From: Aradus depressus
Lineage: Eukaryota > Arthropoda > Insecta > Hemiptera > Aradidae
Reading direction: 5' to 3'
NCBI GenBank assembly: GCA_963662175.1
Contig: OY759214.1
Location: 11,222,001 to 11,286,000, forward strand
Length of the DNA stretch: 64,000 nt
Shown: positions 24,401 through 32,400 of the stretch, one piece after another
Numbering within the stretch: the stretch's first letter is position 1
Layout: every line of letters starts with the position of its first letter
Position numbers and translations under genes: made by a program
The notes under the pieces: generated by a model
The model's input: only the letters and a program-made list of their open reading frames with translations
Database searches by the model: none
Told to the model about the DNA's origin: nothing

Positions 24401-27400
24401 GCTCAAGAATGTGGGTTCGTAACCCGACCGAGGCCCTAGTTTATTTTCTGTAGGAAATAGAGTCCAGTCCTTCGGATGGGACGTTAAGCGATGGTCCCGA
24501 GCCTGTACCATGTCAGGTACTCGTTAAAGACCCCTAACCTCCCACAGTAGAGTCGGGCTCATGTCCACCAGAGTGACGAAAGAGCGCTCTGGTAGTAGGC
24601 GATATGACCTCGTAGTTAAAGCCCGGGCATGAGTCATAAAACCAAACCAAACCAAACAAGGAATTATTAGAAGTCGCCCTCCGGTAGCTCAGTGGTATGC
24701 GTGCTTGTTTACTGAGCTCAAGTTCGCGGGTTCAAAACCCGGGCGAAGCCCTTAGTTTATTTTATCTGGGAGGTAAAATAAACTTGAGCATGCCGTCCTT
24801 CGGATGGGACTTTAAGTGGTGGTCCCGAACCTGTATGATGTCTGATACTCGTTAAAGACCCCTACCCTAGTTGAATAAAGTAGGCGAAATTATGAGTCCT
24901 ATAGTAGAGTAGGGCTTATGTCCACCAGAGCGATGAAAGAGCACTCTGGTAGTAGGTAGGCAATATGCCTGGCTGTGAGTCACAATTACTAACGAACCGA
25001 CAACATTACAAAACAATTATTCTAGGTAATTTTTTTTGGCTGAATCACGACATTGAGGTGTAACGCAGGATTTTCGCAGAAGTCGCAGACAGATAGTATT
25101 TGCCTAGGCACACATTTGTCAACTTTTGAAGTAATTTGACTAGGCAAATAGCATACAGATGATCAAAATGATCTAGTTTAGAAAAATGTTTATTATAATC
25201 TCATTTTAGAAATACGATGTTATCTAATTGATAATATTAGTTATATATTAATAATGAAATCAATAACTTTACTAACTATATAAAATGTCATCCTCCAGTG
25301 CGTCCTCATTAGACAGATTCTGTTACGTCGAGGTAAACATCTACTTTGATATAAATAATCATCATCACTGTCTAGTAAGGATAAATAACGAGTTTTGTTT
25401 CTCTTGTGTTTATAAGTAGTTTTCTTTAATTAGTTATTGTGATTCATGCCCGGGCGAAGTCATTCATATCGCCTACTACCCGAGCCCTCTTTTGTCGCAC
25501 TGGTGGACATGAGGAGCCCGACTCTACAATTGGTCCTATATTTTGCCTACCCTAAATGTTTTTCTGGAGGGGTCTTTAACTGGTATCTGACATCGTACAG
25601 GCTCGGGTCCGAAACTTTTTTTCTTTTTTTTTCACCTCCCAGATAAAAAACATGTGCGGGTTTCGAACCCGCGGTCTTGAGCTCAGTAGGCAAGCACGCT
25701 ACTTTAGTAATCATAGTCCTTTGTTTCTCTTGATAAATGCTATAAATCTTTTATTAGCTATTTTAGTCTATAGTCTTATTTTTTTTAGTGTTCATTTTTT
25801 TCATGTATACAGTGAAATCCTTTTAGAACGATTCCTGATATAACGATTTTCCGGATATAACGATGTAAAACCCATATCTAGTTTGGTTTGCTATTTAAAA
25901 GTGAAGAAATAAATCTGGATATAACGATGTTAGGTATAACGATATTCCGTATAAAACTATCTAAAACATTTAAAAAAACTGTTTTTTTCATTCCGGTTAT
26001 AATGATATAATATTTGTGTACATACGCACATACATACATAATTGGCTAAAACAGAATAAGTTTTGAACAGATGAAAAAAAACGAACCTTATAGAAAAGGG
26101 TTTGTTTACACTTCACTTACAAGGTTCTTGTTTACTCTTTCCGAGAACAGTGAGTCATTCCATTTCCCCCTTGTTGAATTTTCTTGGAACTCACTTCCTC
26201 CCTTCTAGTGCCTATATTCCTAGTTTCAGATTAGTCTTTTCTTTGCCTCCATATCATGACCATGACTTCGAAACTTCATAGCCATGTAAGCAAAAATTTA
26301 TACTTAAAAAAAAGCAAGCAAACTAAAATAACTGATTTTTTTGTGGAAAGTTAGTACATATGTAATCATGTGTATACATAAGTTATGTATACATTTACAA
26401 ATGTATGTAAGTAAATTTTAAAAAGTAATTGAAAATATGTAAAACTTTCTCGTTATGATCATTGTAAAACACCTTTTTTTCACTAACAAGCCCATACATT
26501 TGTATGTAGGTTTAACCGGTAGGTTCCGTATATAACAGTGTATTTTTCTTAGTCCCTTGAATATCATTGTAACCGGATTTTACTGTATATATATTTTTAT
26601 TATTTTTTTTTTTTTTGGCAATATTAAGCAATTAAGCTTTTTCGAAAAAAAAAATTCTCAGTATACTGAACCTCTTTGTTTTCTGATTAATAAAAAAAAA
26701 AAAAATCATATGTTTGTTTGCAATCTATATTGTCAGATGGTTGCTTAGGTTAGTTTACATGCTCTTAGTGTTAGTTTTAAGTTCTTTTTAGATCTTAACC
26801 ATACATTTTATTAGATATGACAATGAAGTTGGTTAAAAATAATAATATTTATTACATAAATTTTTCTTTTATTTTGATTAGGTTCAGCATGTTTTAAAAG
26901 AAAATAGTACAACAGTGAAGAAAGATAGCCAAATGAACCCCTCAACGCAAGTTTCAGGAGGCCCAATTATGTAAGATTGGTTTTTAAAAATTTATTTAAT
27001 GTTTATTTTATGTTAATAAAGGAGCTAAGACATACCTTTCATCTCATATATATAACTTATAAATGAATATTTATGTTTCAGAATTATGTATTACCCTCCG
27101 CCACCTGCGAAGAATGGCTTGGCAATAAACACTGAAGATTATGCCTGCTTGAAAGAAGATCAATTTCTTAACGATGTTATTATTGACTTCTATCTTAAGT
27201 AAGTTTTATTTTTTTATGTACTCTACTTCCCCAGCTTTGTAGTATGGGGGAAGTTATGGTTGTTATTGTGACTCATGCCTGGGCTTTAACTATGAGGTCA
27301 TATCGCTCACTTCCAGAGCGCTTTTTCGTCGCTCTGGTGGAGTTGTGTCCAACTATACTATGGGAGTACTAAATTTTGCGTACCCTAAATTTGTATTCAA

Positions 27401-29374
27401 CTAGGGTAGAGGTCTTTATTAACGAGTACCTGACATCGCACAGGCTCGGGGCCATCGCTTAACGGGAAGATATTAAATTTTAATCGGTCAGAAATTAGAA
27501 TTTTCACTGAAAATTCATTTTTTTCGAGCCTCTAAAACGAGAAATAGAAAAGAAATATTATATATGTCTTATGTTTTTATCTGTAGATTCGATAACTCCC
27601 GATATAATGAATATATCGACATAAAATTATTTTAATATATCCGAAACTCCATATGAACGACACCTATTGATTTTTGGCTGAATCGGCCAAAGGGAAATGG
27701 GATGTTCAACTCTAATAACTACCGTGTAATGAATGTGTCGACATAAAATTTCATATGTGAATTTAAAACTCCATAACGACGACAATTATTCTCAGCGGCA
27801 GGAGGGAAGGGTGGATCAGTGGGGGGCTCAACTCAAAAATTCCAATAACTGCCGTTGTAATGAATGTATCGACATGAAATTTCATATTTGAAGGCAAAAC
27901 CCAATGAGGACATAACCTGTCAAATTTCAGCGATATCGGGAAGAGGGGTTCAGGGGAGGGTGCTCAATTCCTAATAACTGCCGCTGTAATGGATTTATTT
28001 ATTGACACAATTTAGTATGAGGATTTAGGAGCCCCTATGTCAGTCAATTGTTGAATAATAGTGCAAACGGTCTGCTTGTTTTGGAGGTGGGGGTAGTGCG
28101 AAAAGTTAATTGATTAACCGGTCATTCACCACCGACTTTTTACTTCAGTGATGTTAACAGGCCAGCCATTGATGATACATACTAATTGAAGTGGTGGTTT
28201 TAGATATTTTTACGTGAACGCTCTAAGTGAGGAGGACAGACAACGAACTTACATCCTCTCGTCATTCTTCTACAAACGACTGACTACCAACCCCACCCAT
28301 ATCTCTAACGAGGACGAGAAACTCCCCCCAGCGGAGAAACGGCACAAGAGGGTGAAGAGCTGGACCAAGGGGGTGGACATCTTCCAGAAGGACTTCATCA
28401 TCATACCCATCAATGAACGGTTTGTTTCATAGTACTTCTTCAGCTGTATAGGGGGTGTTGAGTAATCGTTATTGTCTGCAATTTTCACTGTATTGTGCAC
28501 CTTATCGTCTTTTTGTTCACCATGGAGAAAAATTCCCACAATTTAGTTGTGAGTGCGACATTATTTCCAACACCCTCCGTTATGTGAAAATAATCATATT
28601 CTATGTTACTTGCTGAATTCAAAATATTATTAAAAAATAAAGTCTACCTAACCCAATCAAACAAAGGGAAAAATCAGTACGCATGTGGGGAAAAATAAGG
28701 GAATTTTATCGAGGGATAATTGTGAACACTCACCCTGTTTTATCTTAATTCAAGTACCACAATGATTCCCGATGAAATGAATGGATCGACAACGTATAGC
28801 TTTTTAGAAAAAAACGCCCGTAGAGAAAGAGAGCGAAAACTTAATTGATTAGAAATAGTTCTAACTGTAGAGTATAATTGCCCTGTATTTCATCAACGAC
28901 TTCTGACTTTTTCAAATTGATTTGTTGTATTGTAAAAAATATTAAAATTAATTTCTTTGTTTTCCTTCTAGATCACATTGGTTTCTGGGTATCATCTGTT
29001 TTCCGGGCCTCATTGGCCCTGTAAAGATGACCGATAACACTCCTGTACCCAACGTCGTTCGAAAGAAAAGTAAGTTTTTTACTTGTACTATTGTATTTAA
29101 TTTCATAAATAATTTTAATTGTAGTGACTAATATGAAAACATTTATTGTTTCGGTACAAAATAGTTGATTGACTTTTTTGAAGAGAAGTATGACTTCCCG
29201 CATAGGTTGACACTGACGTTGAGTGTCATTAATACTATTATTCCAAGAGATTTATCCAGGGCTGTGACATTTCGTGTTAGTTATTGTGACTCATGCCCCG
29301 GGTTTAACTACGAGGTCATATCGCCTACTATCAGAGCGCTCTTTTGTCACTCTGGTGAGTCATCCGATTCTTAT

Positions 29375-29414
<40 letters not shown>

Positions 29415-32400
29415 CTAAATGTTGCCTACTGAGCCTTATTTTTCTATGGTAGGTGTCTTTAACGAGTACCTGACATTTCAGACTCGGGATCATCGCTTAA
29501 CGTTCCGTCCGAAAGGAAGTTTTATAAAAGGGCCTGGAAATCTTCGATATGTTAGAGAATTCCGTATGGTGATTTCTTTATTCACCCTCCGTACTGATTT
29601 CGTCACTATGTATAATCCAAAAATGACGACTTTTCTTCTCAACATGTATTAAAATTGATAAAAAATTATAATTATGTTCTACTATGCACATAATATAATA
29701 TGCTCTCTATTTCTAGTAGATGTCTCCTTTTTATTGTATTTGTCTACTATAAACACAAACCATTGTACAGAAGGCCAAGCGGTACCGTCAAGGATCTGGG
29801 GTACCTCCATCACAGTGGTGCCTCCTAGTTGCAGCTCAGGAAGCAGCAGTAAACATGAGAGCAGCCGTCCCTCCACCAAGACCGCCGACACGATCAGTCT
29901 GATAGAGGATCCTGACGAGGTGAACCTTTCGGACCGGGACGAGGCTGAGGCAGACGATAGTGACATGGAGCCTGACACCTCTGATGATGTAAGTATAACT
30001 TAACTTAAACTCAACTGAGGAACACAAAATTCTCTTTAGAGGTATTGGTTTTAAAAACATTCAGTTGGAATTAAGAGAAAGGGCATGTAATTGAACAGTA
30101 TAAACAAATAAGGAGTTAGTCATTTTGTCAACTGAAACATATTGATTTTTTTTTCGGAAATGAAATTAATTTTTTTTTTTTCCTATCTAAACAAACAACA
30201 AAAAAGTTTTAATACGTTTATTTGATACAATTTAATAAGCATATTCACATAATGAAAAAATATTATTTTCGTAAAAATGGCAGTTAGTCATTCTGTCAAC
30301 TGAAAGGCTCATTTATTTACAATAATTACATATGTTCATTTTGGCACTTAGCACGTTTGAGACTTTCCATGCTCCATTGTTCATTGTAACTTTTATTTAT
30401 ATTTTTTTCATGTTTTTGATTTAAATGTTTTAATGCTTCTAACAGGAGGTTACTCCCCACGATGATGAGCTGCTGGACGAAGCAACGCCAAGGATCAGCA
30501 ACAAACATACAAAACCCAGCCAGGAGCCTGTAAAACAGTAAGTATGATATTTTTTTTATGTTATAATGGAACTGCTTACCCCGCAATCTTTATGGATACT
30601 CTGTCAATGACTACCAAAAAAATGTTGAATCGGTTCTTCATAAAAAAAAAAAGTGTGAATCACCGGCTATGCACTTCCCCAGCACGAGTTGAGTAATAAC
30701 GTTTTTGCTTTTCCTCCAAAGTCAATCGACCGTTTGGGCTGAAACACATAGAGATGAGGTGAGATGAGATGTGAAGGTGGACAGGCTAGGAGTGAGAAAA
30801 GTATTTAGGCTTAAGGTGTGGTGAACCAAGTAGGTGTGAAATAACATTGAAATAGATGTGCAAAGGAGGTACATTTATTTATTTATCTGTACATAATATA
30901 TATGCCCAAAATATAAAGCATTGATATAAATAATGGCCAAAATATAAAACAGAAAAAAGACTGAAATAGTTTTAAGAATTTAGTTTGTAAGATTTTTCTT
31001 TTGAAATAGTTTGATTTTTGTTCCAATCTTAGTTTTTAATTTTATAATGTAGGTTTAAATAAATAAACACAAATATTTGTTCTCTAAATTCTATGCTATT
31101 CATTTTCCTTGTTAACCCAGTAAGATAATTTATACCTATGGATTGGATTTAACTTTTTTGTAAAATTTAGAAAAAACAATATGGGATCTCTTTAGTAAAT
31201 TTAGAAGAAATCCAAATGGAAAGTTTGTTCATTGAAATTTTTTTTTAAATACGTGCACTTTCTTCAAAATTGCACGTCTTGAACTTTTGATATTTTTTTA
31301 GGTCCCTTTTCGGAAACTACTGTAGAAATCAAAATTTAGTAAAAGACCACAGCTATAATTTCTATAGGATTATTATAATTATTTTATTATTTATTTTATT
31401 AATTGAATTATTATTTATTTATTTTATTTTACATAATTCTCATTATCACATATCACCCCTAAAACTTACATAGTGGCTTTTGATCGGCAGTTATTAGTGT
31501 ATTCGACTGATCCCACTCATAATTAATGGCTGTCGTCCTTCTAGAGCTTACAATTTGCATATGAAATTGCTTGTCAATAAATTCATTATAATGGCAGTTA
31601 TTAGAGTGTCCCTCCCCTCGAATCCCCCCTCCCCCCTTCCCTTGGGCCGATTTGGCTGAAAATGGATAGGTGTCGCCTTAGAGGGTTCTGGATTCACATA
31701 TAAAATTGCTTCTCAATACATTCATTCTATCGGGAGTTATTGTGTTCACAGACACAATATCTGGAATCTAGCGTTCGGAAAACATGAAATTCCGCTAAAA
31801 ACTCTGTATCGATTTTTTTTTTTTTTTTAACGGTTACATAACTTCCCCTATACTTCGTATGCTGGGGAAATAAAAAACATGTCCGTAAGGATTCTGTCTG
31901 TCCGAATAACTATTTCCATATCCGAATCACAAAAATATTCGATATAATCCTACTCTTTATAATCCAGCTCTTTTTCTGCTATTAATTTTATTTTTTTCTC
32001 AAACCAATCTGAACTCATCCTAATATTGTATTATTAACTACTTATTACGTGTAAATTTAAGGAAATAACATACTCACTAAAACAACAAGAGTTCGTTAAT
32101 CACTCGGAAATAACAGCCCTCAATCCACCAAGATTTTCGGTCGTCTTGATTCAATCCGATAGGGAAACATTTAGCGGGTAGCCCCTGATACTCTCAGTAC
32201 TTCACATGTCAATTTTAGAAAAAATTGGTAAATACAGGTACTAGTTAGTTATTGTGACTCAAGCCCGGGCTTTAACTATGAGGTCATATCGCCTACTACC
32301 AGAACGCTCTTTCGTCGCTTTGATGGACATGAGGAGCCCGACTATACAATTGGAATGTTAAGCCATCCGAAGGACGAAGTGCTCAAGTTTTTTTTTTTTC

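Noticed and set aside
24674..24745. Functional tRNA gene
   Set aside because: A and B boxes are present but the acceptor and anticodon arms do not fold as a real tRNA, and the same head occurs in many SINE copies.
29375..29412. Assembly gap filler
   Set aside because: Such fillers are N, not G; similar G runs occur in several repeats, so a real or sequencing-derived homopolymer is more likely.
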